Shown here piece after piece: positions 26,593 through 35,220 of a stretch of DNA of 64,000 nt. The stretch is from Flavobacterium hydatis (GTDB taxonomy: Bacteria > Bacteroidota > Bacteroidia > Flavobacteriales > Flavobacteriaceae), in contig NZ_JPRM01000024.1 of assembly GCF_000737695.1 (NCBI RefSeq), positions 124,001 through 188,000 of the forward strand, written 5' to 3'. Numbering within the stretch: position 1 is the first letter of the stretch; each line of letters opens with the position of its first letter. The notes below the pieces were generated by a model. That model saw nothing but the letters and a program-made list of their open reading frames with translations. It was not told the origin of the DNA and made no database searches. The translations under genes and the position numbers were made by a program.

Positions 26593-27260
26593 AGCCATTT
26601 AATTTCTGGAATTTCTTTTGATTTTAAAAATTCATTTGTTTTAGTAAAGTGTTTGTTTCCAAACCATTTTCCTTGATTAGCACTCATAGGCGATGGATGT
26701 CCCGATTCTAAAACAAAATGTTTTGTACGGTCAATTTTTAGACCTTTCTTTTGAGCAAAAGCTCCCCATAATAAGAATACTACATTTTCTTTTTGATCAG
26801 ATATTATCTTGATTACAGCATCGGTAAATAAATTCCATTTTAGATGTTTGTGACTATTTGGTGTGTCTTTTCGAACAGTTAATGAAGCGTTTAAAAGTAA
26901 AACACCTTGTTTTGCCCAAAATTCTAAATTACCAGAAGTCGGCATAAAAACCGAATCAAAATCTGTATTTAATTCCCTGAAAATATTACGGAGCGAAGGA
27001 GGAATTTTTACATTATCATTTACCGAAAAACTTAAACCATTGGCCTCTCCTACTCCATGATAAGGATCTTGCCCAATGATAACTACTTTTGTATCTTGAA
27101 ATGAACAATGATTGAAAGCAGAAAAAATTAAATCAGTTGGAGGATAGCAAATTTGGTTTTTATACTCATCTTCAAGAGATAATAGTAAATCATTAAAATA
27201 AGGTTTTCCTATTTCATCTGATAATACTGCTTGCCAATCCGGATTGAGGTTAATTTTCAT
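26589..27260 (-). CDS. ung: Uracil-DNA glycosylase (family 1)
   Basis: Ung is a 223-residue base-excision repair enzyme that removes uracil from DNA. The catalytic Asp is in GQDPYHGVGEANGLSFSV (about 62-79), and the DNA-intercalation loop is HPSPMSA (about 186-192). The length is typical. It is monocistronic and convergent with the DUF4258-like gene, with a 4-bp overlap of stops. The assignment is secure. Confidence 0.96.
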   Translation of the reverse strand: MKINLNPDWQAVLSDEIGKPYFNDLLLSLEDEYKNQICYPPTDLIFSAFNHCSFQDTKVVIIGQDPYHGVGEANGLSFSVNDNVKIPPSLRNIFRELNTDFDSVFMPTSGNLEFWAKQGVLLLNASLTVRKDTPNSHKHLKWNLFTDAVIKIISDQKENVVFLLWGAFAQKKGLKIDRTKHFVLESGHPSPMSANQGKWFGNKHFTKTNEFLKSKEIPEIKWL

Positions 27261-27339
27261 TTCAATAAATTTTATTACAAATTAAGCAAAGTTTTTTGCA
27301 AAGTACCAATTAATACTACTATTTAGTTTCAAAACTTTG

Positions 27340-27347
27340 TAACTTTG
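27340..27347 (+). promoter_or_regulatory. Candidate -7 box of the mutS2-like gene
   Basis: TAACTTTG lies 24 bp before the ATG chosen at 27372. It overlaps an in-frame TTG at 27345 that would otherwise be a possible start, which is the reason to prefer the ATG. No spaced TTG is seen upstream. Confidence 0.45.
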
Positions 27348-27371
27348 AAGCTTTACAACTTACGATATAAT

Positions 27372-29537
27372 ATGATATCTATTACTGATAAAACATTACA
27401 AGATTTACAATTCCCTACAGTGCTCGAAACTATTTCGGACATTTGTAATACCGATATAGGCAAACAAAAAGCTTTAGAAATAAGACCTTTCAGAGACAAA
27501 GAAACTTTGATGCAAGCATTAATGCAAACATCTGAGTATATTTCCTCTTTTCAAAATAATAATGCAATTCCAAATCATGGTTTTGATGCGATTACCTACG
27601 AAATAAAATTTCTGGCAATCGAGGATAGTTTTCTTGAAGTTGGAAGTTTTAGGAAAATTGCAACTTTATCATCTACGGTTAATCTCTTATTGAATTACTT
27701 TAAAAAATTCGATGATTATTATCCAAATCTAAATGCGAGAGCATCCCAAGTAGGATTTACAAAAGACATCATTTCGCAAATAGATGTTGTTGTAGATAAA
27801 TATGGAGAAATTAAAGATAATGCTTCTCCTGAATTATCTAACATTCGTCGTGAGATGAATTTAGTTCGTGGCAAAGTAAACCAAAGTTTTGGTGTAGCCT
27901 TAACACAATACAATGGTTTAGGATATCTGGATGATATTAAGGAAAGCTTTGTACAAAACCGTAGAGTTCTGGCGGTTTTGGCAATGTATCGCCGTAAGGT
28001 AAAAGGCTCAATTTTAGGTAGTTCTAAAACAGGAAGTATTGCATATATTGAACCTGAAACTACTTTAAAATATTCTAGAGAATTAAGTAATCTAGAATAT
28101 GAAGAAAAAGAAGAAATCACTCGTATTTTAAAACAATTATCAAACGCTATACGTCCGTATTTATCTTTGCTTGTTGACTATCAAGCATTTTTAAGTGATA
28201 TAGATGTTGTTGCTGCCAAAGCAAAATATGCAAATAAGATAAATGGTATTTTACCAACAATTACAGAAGAACGTCGTTTGTTTTTTAGAGATGCTTTTCA
28301 TCCTATTTTGTATTTAAATAACAAAGAGAAAAATGAAATTACGCATCCGCAAACTATTGAATTAAAACAAGATAACAGAATTATTGTAATTTCTGGACCT
28401 AATGCGGGAGGAAAAACAATCTCGCTAAAAACGGTTGGATTACTACAATTAATGTTGCAATCCGGAATGTTGATTCCTGTGCATGAGCGTAGTGAAACTT
28501 TCTTGTTCGACAGAATCTTAACTGACATTGGTGATAATCAATCTATCGAAAACCATTTGAGTACCTATAGTTATAGATTAAAAAACATGAATTATTTCCT
28601 TAAGAAATGTAATCGCAAAACAATGTTTTTAATTGATGAATTTGGAACAGGTTCTGATCCTGAATTAGGTGGAGCTTTGGCTGAAATTTTCTTGGAAGAA
28701 TTTTACCATCGTGAAGCTTTTGGAATTATAACTACGCATTATTCTAATCTTAAGATTTTAGCAAACGAATTGCCTTTTGCTACAAATGCTAATATGCTTT
28801 TTGATGAAAAATCTTTGGAGCCAATGTATAAGTTGGTTCTTGGACAAGCGGGAAGTTCATTTACATTTGAGGTTGCTTTGAAAAACGGAATTCCGTTTGG
28901 TTTAATAAATCGTGCAAAAAAGAAAATCGAAATAGGAAAAGTTCGTTTTGATAAAACCATTGCAACACTTCAGAAGGAACGCTCGAAATTAGAAAAAACT
29001 TCTTTGAACTTAAAAGAAGAGGAAACTAGAGCACGTGCCGAAAGTAATAAGATGGAAAATATAAATGTTAAGATAAAACAGAAACTTGAAAGCTACCAGG
29101 AATTATATGATAGCAACCAGAAGACAATTTATATTGGACAAAAAATTGAAGATATTTCTGAGAAGTATTTCAATAACAAAAATAAAAAAGAACTGATAGG
29201 TGAATTTTTGAAGATTATAGAAATTGAAAATTCTAAACGTAAAAAAGCAACTCCTAAAGAAGCCAAAGCAATTACGGAAAAGAAAAAAGAAGTTATTGCC
29301 GAAGTAACAGTTCAGGTTGAGGAAATTAGAAAAGAGAAAAAAGAAAAGAAATTAAAAGCTGTTGTCGAAAAACCTAAAGTAACTTTAAAAGTTGGTGATC
29401 GCGTACGAATGATTGACGGAAGATCCGTGGGAAGCATTGATTCTATTGAAAAAAATAAAGCTACCGTAAATTATGGCATTTTTACTTCGAAAGTGAATTT
29501 AGACGAATTAGAATTTGTAGAAGCTGGAAAAAAGTAA
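27372..29537 (+). CDS. MutS2-like ATPase lacking a C-terminal Smr domain
   Basis: This protein of about 721 residues is related to MutS2. It has core and clamp helices (about 1-310), an ABC-type ATPase with Walker A SGPNAGGKTISLKT (about 342-355), Walker B-like LIDEFGTGSDPELGGALAE (about 421-439), then a long charged coiled coil (about 510-660) and an SH3-like end (VGDRVRMIDGRSVGSI). Canonical MutS2 adds a ~80-residue Smr nuclease domain; here the protein ends at VEAGKK with no DxH/GxG Smr motifs. Family members act on branched DNA or collided ribosomes; which applies here is unknown. Start choice: the ATG at 27372 over the TTG at 27345. Confidence 0.85.
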   Translation: MISITDKTLQDLQFPTVLETISDICNTDIGKQKALEIRPFRDKETLMQALMQTSEYISSFQNNNAIPNHGFDAITYEIKFLAIEDSFLEVGSFRKIATLSSTVNLLLNYFKKFDDYYPNLNARASQVGFTKDIISQIDVVVDKYGEIKDNASPELSNIRREMNLVRGKVNQSFGVALTQYNGLGYLDDIKESFVQNRRVLAVLAMYRRKVKGSILGSSKTGSIAYIEPETTLKYSRELSNLEYEEKEEITRILKQLSNAIRPYLSLLVDYQAFLSDIDVVAAKAKYANKINGILPTITEERRLFFRDAFHPILYLNNKEKNEITHPQTIELKQDNRIIVISGPNAGGKTISLKTVGLLQLMLQSGMLIPVHERSETFLFDRILTDIGDNQSIENHLSTYSYRLKNMNYFLKKCNRKTMFLIDEFGTGSDPELGGALAEIFLEEFYHREAFGIITTHYSNLKILANELPFATNANMLFDEKSLEPMYKLVLGQAGSSFTFEVALKNGIPFGLINRAKKKIEIGKVRFDKTIATLQKERSKLEKTSLNLKEEETRARAESNKMENINVKIKQKLESYQELYDSNQKTIYIGQKIEDISEKYFNNKNKKELIGEFLKIIEIENSKRKKATPKEAKAITEKKKEVIAEVTVQVEEIRKEKKEKKLKAVVEKPKVTLKVGDRVRMIDGRSVGSIDSIEKNKATVNYGIFTSKVNLDELEFVEAGKK

Positions 29538-29841
29538 ATTTATAGTTTTTGATTGCGATTTTCAGCCTTTAAAAACATGAAATTTAGGCTAAAAATCAAA
29601 TAAAGCGATTTAAACAAATATCTATAAAAAGATGATTAATGAGATAGTTGATTTTTAAAAATCACTTAAAAGCTTTTTATGAAAGCTGTTTTTGATTTAT
29701 GAAATTTATACAATTATTGATTTTGATAGAATAAATTAATAGTTTCATGAGGAGATATTTTTAACGAAATTATCTATACAAAGTAGCTTTGTCAAAGTTT
29801 TAAACTTTGACAAAGCTTTTTAAATTTTAACCAAAATAAAA
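29538..29841. other. Non-coding gap of about 300 bp between mutS2-like and DCC-family genes
   Basis: No plausible gene was found. The region holds a weak inverted repeat near its start (GATTTTCAGCC at 29557 with GGCTAAAAATC at 29587) and a strong hairpin at its end (29785-29817). It is otherwise A+T-rich. Confidence 0.5.
29785..29817 (+). terminator. Perfect 16-bp hairpin with T run
   Basis: Arms of 16 bp (AGCTTTGTCAAAGTTT and its exact complement) flank a single central base and are followed by a T run. Only 24 bp separate it from the next ATG, and it lies about 250 bp past the mutS2-like stop. It may be a terminator, or it may affect the downstream leader. Confidence 0.65.
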
Positions 29842-30285
29842 ATGAATACACAAAATGAGATTGCTTCGTTCCTCGCAAATAATGCTGAGAACAAAAAAAT
29901 AATTCTTTTTGATGGAGTTTGCAATTTATGTGATTCGGCAGTGCAGTTTATTATTAAGCATGACAAAAAAGATATTTTTCGTTTTGCAGCTTTGCAATCG
30001 GAAATCGGAAAAGAAATTTGTAAACATATAGGCGTTGATACTACCAAAATAGATAGTATTATTTTTTACGAACCTGGTGTTGTTTATTATTACAAATCGG
30101 GAGCTGCAATTGCAATAGCCGAAAATCTTGGGGTTTTATGGAGTTGGTTTTCTGTTTTTAAAATAATTCCAGTTTTCTTAAGAGATCCGTTATATAATTA
30201 TATTGCAAAGAACAGATATAAATGGTATGGCAAAAAAGAAAGCTGCATGATTCCTACTCCAGAATTAAAAACTAAGTTTTTGTAA
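29842..30285 (+). CDS. DCC-family thiol-disulfide oxidoreductase-like protein (DUF393)
   Basis: This 147-residue protein has the defining N-terminal motif DGVCNLCDSAVQFI (about residues 25-38), with the CxxC-like pair typical of DUF393/DCC proteins. Later LPV.LR-like elements (IPVFLRDPLYNYIAKNRYKWYGKK) also fit. The fold is thioredoxin-like by family inference; the physiological substrate is unknown. The gene stands alone behind a strong hairpin. Confidence 0.85.
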   Translation: MNTQNEIASFLANNAENKKIILFDGVCNLCDSAVQFIIKHDKKDIFRFAALQSEIGKEICKHIGVDTTKIDSIIFYEPGVVYYYKSGAAIAIAENLGVLWSWFSVFKIIPVFLRDPLYNYIAKNRYKWYGKKESCMIPTPELKTKFL

Positions 30286-30306
30286 ATTCCAATTTTCACA
30301 CGATAT

Positions 30307-30435
30307 TGTCATCCCGAGGAACGAGGGATCTCCGTTAGTGGCTCGACAAAGATTGGCAATTTACTTTACAGAGTTTCTTGCGGAGATTGCTTCGCCAGTT
30401 CGCTATCGCTCGTGTCCTCGTTACTCGGGATGATA
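30307..30435. repeat. Imperfect inverted-repeat intergenic element
   Basis: CATCCCGAG (30310-30318) near the left end pairs with CTCGGGATG (30424-30432) near the right end. Internal GGAGAT/ATCTCC words and ACGAGG/CCTCG words add to the pairing. The base composition is markedly more G+C-rich than the surroundings. No reading frame fits. Confidence 0.65.
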
Positions 30436-30471
30436 AAATTGAGAACAAAGCCTCTTTTGAAAACTTAGTCT

Positions 30472-30554
30472 CTAGCCCTGATAAAAACGGAAATCCTTTT
30501 TGGTTTTTCTTTAAAACCAAAAAGATTGTAGTGAATAGCAGGAATTAGCTCCTA
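30472..30554 (+). ncRNA. Flavo-1-like structured RNA candidate
   Basis: The segment starts CTAGCCCTGATAAAAACGG, continues with AATCCTTTTTGG...CCAAAAAGATT as an internal hairpin, and ends GAATAGCAGGAATTAGCTCC. The conserved start and end flanking a variable hairpin recall the Flavo-1 candidate RNA of Bacteroidota (from memory, not searched). A second copy with the same start and end words is on the minus strand at 39838-39906. Confidence 0.5.
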
Positions 30555-30577
30555 AAAAAACATCAAATTTTCTAAAT

Positions 30578-30615
30578 AAAAAAAGCCTCAAATAATTATA
30601 TTTGAGGCTTTTTTG
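30578..30615 (-). terminator. Bidirectional terminator between the Flavo-1-like element and ettA
   Basis: The stem AAAAAAGCCTCAAAT/ATTTGAGGCTTTTTT is perfect, with A and T runs on both sides. It lies 16 bp past the ettA stop and could also end plus-strand transcripts. Confidence 0.9.
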
Positions 30616-30630
30616 TACTTGATAAGAATA

Positions 30631-32325
30631 TTAGTTTCTTATTAATTTTCTGTATTTCAGACGTTTTGGAGTTAAATCCCCACCTAAACGTTTCTTTTTG
30701 TTTTCTTCGTATTCTGAGAATCCTCCCTCGAAATAGTATACTTCTGAGTTTCCTTCGAAAGCTAAGATGTGCGTACAAATTCTATCTAAGAACCATCTGT
30801 CGTGAGAGATAACTACGGCACAACCAGCAAAATTCTCTAAACCTTCCTCTAATGCACGAAGTGTATTTACATCTAAATCATTGGTAGGCTCATCTAGCAA
30901 AAGTACGTTTCCTTCTTCTTTTAAAGTCATTGCAAGGTGCAAACGGTTACGCTCACCTCCTGATAATGTTGAAACTTTTTTGTTTTGATCACTTCCACCA
31001 AAATTGAAACGGCTTAAGTAAGCACGAGAGTTTACTTGGCGTCCGCCCATCATGATTAATTCCTGACCATCGCAGAAATTTTCCCAAATAGATTTATTAG
31101 GATCAATGTTTGAGTGCGCTTGATCTACATAAGCAATTTTTACAGTTTCACCTATAGCAAATTCGCCGCTATCTGGCTCTTGCTCACCCATAATCATTCT
31201 GAAAATAGTCGATTTACCAGCACCGTTTGGCCCAATAACTCCAACAATTCCGGCTTGTGGCAAAGTGAAGTTTAAATTATCATACAATAATTTATCTCCG
31301 AATGCTTTAGCTACATTTTTAGCTTCGATAACATTTGTTCCTAAACGTGGACCGTTCGGGATATAGATTTCTAGATTTTCATCTAGTTGTTTTTGATCTT
31401 CGTTTAATAATTTGTCGTAATTCTGTAAACGTGCTTTTTGTTTTGTCTGACGTCCTTTTGCTCCTTGACGAACCCAGTCAAGCTCACGCTCTAAGTTTTT
31501 ACGACGTTTTGAAGCCACTTTTTCCTCAAGTGCCATTCTGCTAGATTTTTGATCTAACCAAGAAGAATAATTTCCTTTCCAAGGAATACCTTCTCCTCTA
31601 TCTAACTCTAAAATCCAACCTGCAACGTTATCAAGGAAATATCTATCGTGCGTTACAGCAATTACAGTTCCTGCATATTGTGCTAAGTGTTGCTCTAACC
31701 AAAGTACCGACTCAGCATCTAAGTGGTTGGTAGGCTCATCAAGTAACAATACATCAGGTTGTTGTAATAACAAACGACATAATGCAACACGACGACGCTC
31801 TCCTCCTGAAAGGTTTTTGATTGGCGTATCTCCGTCTGGAGTACGTAACGCATCCATTGCAATTTCTAGTTTTGTATCGATTTCCCAAGCTCCTAATGCA
31901 TCAATTTTATCTTGCAAAGCTGCCTGACGATCCATTAATTTATCCATTTTTTCAGGATCTTCGTAGTTTTCTGGAAGACCAAATAAGTCATTGATTTTAT
32001 TGTACTCTTCTAGAACTGCCATAGTTTCGGCAACTCCTTCACGTACAATTTCGATAACTGTTTTTTCATCATCTAATTGTGGCTCTTGCTCTAAATACCC
32101 AACTGTATACCCTGGAGCAAAAACTACATCTCCTTGATAATTTTTGTCGACACCAGCAATAATCTTCAAAAGTGAAGATTTTCCTGATCCATTTAAACCT
32201 AGAATACCAATTTTAGCTCCGTAAAAAAAGCTCAAATAAATATTTTTTAATACTTGTTTGTCGCTGCTTGAGTAAGTTTTACTCAATTTTGACATCGAGA
32301 AAATTACTTTCTTATCGTCTGACAT
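30631..32325 (-). CDS. ettA: Energy-dependent translational throttle protein EttA (ABC-F)
   Basis: EttA is a 564-residue soluble ABC-F ATPase that binds the ribosomal E site and gates entry into elongation according to energy state. It has two ATPase cassettes: Walker A GLNGSGKSSLLK (about 43-54) with signature LSGGERRRVAL, and Walker A GPNGAGKSTIFR (about 355-366) with signature LSGGERNRLHL. A linker with the arm typical of EttA lies between them (about 240-320). The length and the C-terminal end fit EttA rather than Uup or YheS. A tiny membrane protein gene lies 35 bp upstream on the same strand. Confidence 0.95.
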   Translation of the reverse strand: MSDDKKVIFSMSKLSKTYSSSDKQVLKNIYLSFFYGAKIGILGLNGSGKSSLLKIIAGVDKNYQGDVVFAPGYTVGYLEQEPQLDDEKTVIEIVREGVAETMAVLEEYNKINDLFGLPENYEDPEKMDKLMDRQAALQDKIDALGAWEIDTKLEIAMDALRTPDGDTPIKNLSGGERRRVALCRLLLQQPDVLLLDEPTNHLDAESVLWLEQHLAQYAGTVIAVTHDRYFLDNVAGWILELDRGEGIPWKGNYSSWLDQKSSRMALEEKVASKRRKNLERELDWVRQGAKGRQTKQKARLQNYDKLLNEDQKQLDENLEIYIPNGPRLGTNVIEAKNVAKAFGDKLLYDNLNFTLPQAGIVGVIGPNGAGKSTIFRMIMGEQEPDSGEFAIGETVKIAYVDQAHSNIDPNKSIWENFCDGQELIMMGGRQVNSRAYLSRFNFGGSDQNKKVSTLSGGERNRLHLAMTLKEEGNVLLLDEPTNDLDVNTLRALEEGLENFAGCAVVISHDRWFLDRICTHILAFEGNSEVYYFEGGFSEYEENKKKRLGGDLTPKRLKYRKLIRN

Positions 32326-32360
32326 GCCTATTTATTTTAAATTTTATTATTTATCTTGTT

Positions 32361-32543
32361 TTAAACTCTTCCTTTTAAGGCATTAAAAACCCATGCATTG
32401 GCTAGAAAACCTACTCCAGTTGCTGCAAATCCCCAACCTGAAACATCTCTATATCTAAAAATGCCAAGTCCTATTAGGAGAAATCCCATTATTACCATTA
32501 TAAAAGTTGCCCATCCTAAGATTGTGTTTTTATTCATCCCCAT
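32361..32543 (-). CDS. Small two-helix membrane protein (CAL67264-type)
   Basis: This 60-residue protein has two hydrophobic helices (about 10-27 and 38-54) joined by FRYRDVSGWGF. It fits the small Bacteroidota membrane-protein family that I recall as CAL67264. It starts at MGMNKN or, two codons later, MNKN. It is probably co-transcribed with ettA. The function is unknown. Confidence 0.65.
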   Translation of the reverse strand: MGMNKNTILGWATFIMVIMGFLLIGLGIFRYRDVSGWGFAATGVGFLANAWVFNALKGRV

Positions 32544-32597
32544 AATTACGGTATTTTTTAATTATATCAGCTTACAAATATCGGTATTTTTAGTGGC

Positions 32598-33602
32598 TTA
32601 ATTAAATATTTTATATAGCATTTCTTTTAATAAATCAGATTGTGGTAATGCGTTGGCTCCCACTCCTTTACTTTTTAAATCAATATCTCGTAATGCCGAA
32701 ACTACCTGACTTACTTTTTTCATCGGGTAATTTTTTATTGCCAAATCATATTCTTTTAAAAAATAAGGATTTACACCAATTGCAGCCGCTACATTTTTCG
32801 GGTTTTTATCCTTTAATCCGTGGTATTTTAATAACTGAATAAAGAAACCAAAAATTAATCCTGTGGTCATAACTAGCGGATAATCTTTGGGGTTATGAGC
32901 AAAATTCTCTGCAATTTTATATGCTTTAACCTGATTGCGTTCTCCGATTGCTTTACGCAACTCAAAAACATTATAATCTTTACTAAAACCTATATTTTCC
33001 TCTATATGTGTAGGCGTAATAGTGGTTCCTTTTGGTAAAATTATCTGTAATTTCTCTAATTCGTTATTAATTTTACTCAAATCGGTTCCAAGAAACTCCA
33101 CTAGCATGGCATTGGCTTTTGGCTCTATCGTATAATTTTTGCCCGATAACACTCTTTTAATCCAATCGCCTACCTGATTTTCATATAATTTTTTGCTTTC
33201 GTAAACAAGTCCTTTTTGACCTAATAATTTGGTTACTTTTTTACGTTTATCAAGCGTTTTATATTTGTAGCAAAAAACTAAAACTGTTGTAGTCATTGGG
33301 TTTCCTGCATAAGCCTCGAGTTTATCTATTGTACGGGATAAATCCTGAGCTTCTTTTACAATAATAACTTGGCGATCAGCCATCATGGGGTAACGTTTGG
33401 CAGCCGAAACAACATCATCTACAGTTACATCGCGACCATATAAAACAGTTTGATTAAAGCCTTTTTCTTCTTCAGATAAAACGTTTTTCTCTATATATTC
33501 GGCTAATTTGTCAATGTAATAAGGCTCTTCTCCCATAAGGAAGTAGATGGGCATGATGTTCCCAGCTTTTATATCATTAACAATTTTTACAACTTCATCC
33601 AT
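32598..33602 (-). CDS. holA: DNA polymerase III delta subunit
   Basis: HolA is the 334-residue delta subunit of the clamp loader, which opens the beta sliding clamp. The N-terminal domain has IYFLMGEEPYYIDKLAEYIE (about 18-37), typical of delta. Mid-domain motifs (FLGTDLSKINNELEKL) and the C-terminal collar helices also fit. The weak Walker-like region without a functional P loop is expected for delta. It diverges from the HsdR-N-type gene with 94 bp between starts. The assignment is good. Confidence 0.92.
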   Translation of the reverse strand: MDEVVKIVNDIKAGNIMPIYFLMGEEPYYIDKLAEYIEKNVLSEEEKGFNQTVLYGRDVTVDDVVSAAKRYPMMADRQVIIVKEAQDLSRTIDKLEAYAGNPMTTTVLVFCYKYKTLDKRKKVTKLLGQKGLVYESKKLYENQVGDWIKRVLSGKNYTIEPKANAMLVEFLGTDLSKINNELEKLQIILPKGTTITPTHIEENIGFSKDYNVFELRKAIGERNQVKAYKIAENFAHNPKDYPLVMTTGLIFGFFIQLLKYHGLKDKNPKNVAAAIGVNPYFLKEYDLAIKNYPMKKVSQVVSALRDIDLKSKGVGANALPQSDLLKEMLYKIFN

Positions 33603-33696
33603 TTCTTTATTGTTTCAAGTTAAATGTTTAAGGTTGTTGTTTCAATATCTTGAAAGTTTAAACCGTAAACCTAAAACTATTTTATATTTTTGCTTC

Positions 33697-34149
33697 ATGC
33701 AAAAACTAAATTTTCCCTCTTATATATTTCGGTTCAAAAATAGCGAAAATAAAGTGTCTATTTTTGATGAAATCAGGAAAAAATTTATCATTCTCACTCC
33801 AGAGGAATGGGTTCGCCAACATGTTGTTCTGTTCTTGATGACGGAGAAGAAATACCCGAAATCATTGATAAATGTAGAGAAGGTTTTAAAAGTCAATGGA
33901 TTGAGGAAGCGTTACGACATTGTAGTTTATAATCCTGATGGTACTATATATATATTGGTAGAATGTAAAGCACCCGAAGTAAAGATTTCGCAAGCTACTT
34001 TTGATCAGATTGCCCGATATAATATGACCATGAATGCACAATATTTAATGGTTACTAACGGACTGAGCCATTATTTCTGTCAAATGGATTTTGAAAATGA
34101 AAAATATGAATTTTTAAGGGAGTTACCCAATTATAACTCTCTAACATAA
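33697..34149 (+). CDS. Stand-alone HsdR-N-type (PD-(D/E)xK) protein
   Basis: This protein of about 150 residues matches the N-terminal nuclease domain of type I restriction R subunits (HSDR_N_2 type). TPEEWVRQHVVLFLM leads into YDIVVYNPDGTIYILVECKAP, with Asp and ExK in PD-(D/E)xK spacing, followed by QATFDQIARYN. No helicase, HsdM or HsdS gene is present, so it is not a restriction system here. The open frame runs back to 33547 inside the holA start region; the ATG at 33697 is preferred because of a TATTTTTG box at 33685. The glycosyltransferase gene follows after 15 bp. Confidence 0.8.
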   Translation: MQKLNFPSYIFRFKNSENKVSIFDEIRKKFIILTPEEWVRQHVVLFLMTEKKYPKSLINVEKVLKVNGLRKRYDIVVYNPDGTIYILVECKAPEVKISQATFDQIARYNMTMNAQYLMVTNGLSHYFCQMDFENEKYEFLRELPNYNSLT

Positions 34150-34164
34150 ATAAAAATAATACAC

Positions 34165-35184
34165 TTGGATAAAATAGCAGTTGTCATTTTAAATTGGAAT
34201 GGCGTAAAATTATTAGAACAGTTTTTGCCATCGGTAATACAATTCTCGCCTGAAGCTACTATATATGTAGCCGATAATGCATCGACAGATAGTTCTATTA
34301 CTTACGTAAAAGAGCATTTTCCTACCGTAAAAATTGTCGTAAATACAGGAAATCACGGTTTTGCTCAAGGATATAATGAAGCTTTACAACATATAGATGC
34401 CGAAATTTATGCCTTGATTAATTCGGATATTGAAGTAACTAAAAATTGGTTACAACCAATTCTGGACACTTTTACAAAAGAACCTAAAACAGCAATTATC
34501 CAGCCTAAGATATTAGATTTTAAGAATAAAGCATACTTTGAATATGCTGGAGCAGCTGGTGGTTTTATTGATAAATACGGCTATCCGTTTTGTCGCGGAC
34601 GTATTTTTGATACTATCGAGAAAGATAATAATCAGTATGATGATACTTGCGAATTATTTTGGGCTTCGGGTGCTTGTTTCTTTATCAGAAGCTCCGTTTA
34701 CAAAGAATTAAAAGGTTTTGACGAAGGTTTTTTTGCCCATCAGGAAGAAATAGATTTGTGCTGGCGTGCAATTAATCTAGGTCATACGATTAAATACAAT
34801 TCGCAATCAGTTGTTTATCATGTTGGTGGAGCAACTTTACAACAAGGCAACCCTAAAAAGACCTTTCTTAATTTTAGAAACTCCTTACTTATGCTTACGA
34901 AAAACTTACCTAAGCAAGGGTTTTATGGCATTCTTTTTGCTAGATTGGTACTCGATGGTATTGCGGGAGTACAGTTTTTTACAAAAGGAAAGTTCAAACA
35001 CACCTGGGCAATTATACAAGCCCATTTTTCATTTTATAGTCTTTTTTCGGAATATTATAAAAAAAGAAGTAATTTTCAAACACGAAAATACTATATGATT
35101 AAAAGTGTCGTTTTCTTGTACTATGTAAAGAAAAACCGTGTTTTTAAAGATATCTTTAACAGTAATCAAATTAATAACCCTTAA
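34165..35184 (+). CDS. Family 2 glycosyltransferase
   Basis: This 339-residue GT-A enzyme transfers a sugar from a nucleotide-sugar donor. It has VVILNWNGVKLLEQFLPSV at the N terminus, the donor-binding DNASTDSS (about 38-45), a DxD-like NSDIEV (about 89-94) and EEIDLCWR (about 194-201, catalytic ED and acceptor region). Hydrophobic residues near 260-290 suggest membrane association. The start is a TTG at 34165; it gives the expected N terminus and no ATG fits. The acceptor (O-antigen, exopolysaccharide or protein) is unknown. Confidence 0.87.
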   Translation: MDKIAVVILNWNGVKLLEQFLPSVIQFSPEATIYVADNASTDSSITYVKEHFPTVKIVVNTGNHGFAQGYNEALQHIDAEIYALINSDIEVTKNWLQPILDTFTKEPKTAIIQPKILDFKNKAYFEYAGAAGGFIDKYGYPFCRGRIFDTIEKDNNQYDDTCELFWASGACFFIRSSVYKELKGFDEGFFAHQEEIDLCWRAINLGHTIKYNSQSVVYHVGGATLQQGNPKKTFLNFRNSLLMLTKNLPKQGFYGILFARLVLDGIAGVQFFTKGKFKHTWAIIQAHFSFYSLFSEYYKKRSNFQTRKYYMIKSVVFLYYVKKNRVFKDIFNSNQINNP

Positions 35185-35189
35185 CTTTG
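35182..35189 (+). promoter_or_regulatory. Candidate -7 box of the ompA-like gene
   Basis: TAACTTTG overlaps the end of the glycosyltransferase gene and lies 31 bp before the OmpA-like ATG. No well-spaced TTG was found. Confidence 0.4.
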
Positions 35190-35220
35190 TAATTAAAAGT
35201 CTAATTAAATTTTATTTTTT

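Noticed and set aside
33547..33696. Upstream extension of the HsdR-N-type reading frame
   Set aside because: The extra 50 residues overlap the start of holA on the other strand and include hydrophobic, non-family sequence, and a -7 box lies just before the ATG at 33697.
33697..34149. Type I restriction-modification system
   Set aside because: Only the N-terminal R-subunit-like domain is present; no methylase, specificity or helicase gene is nearby.
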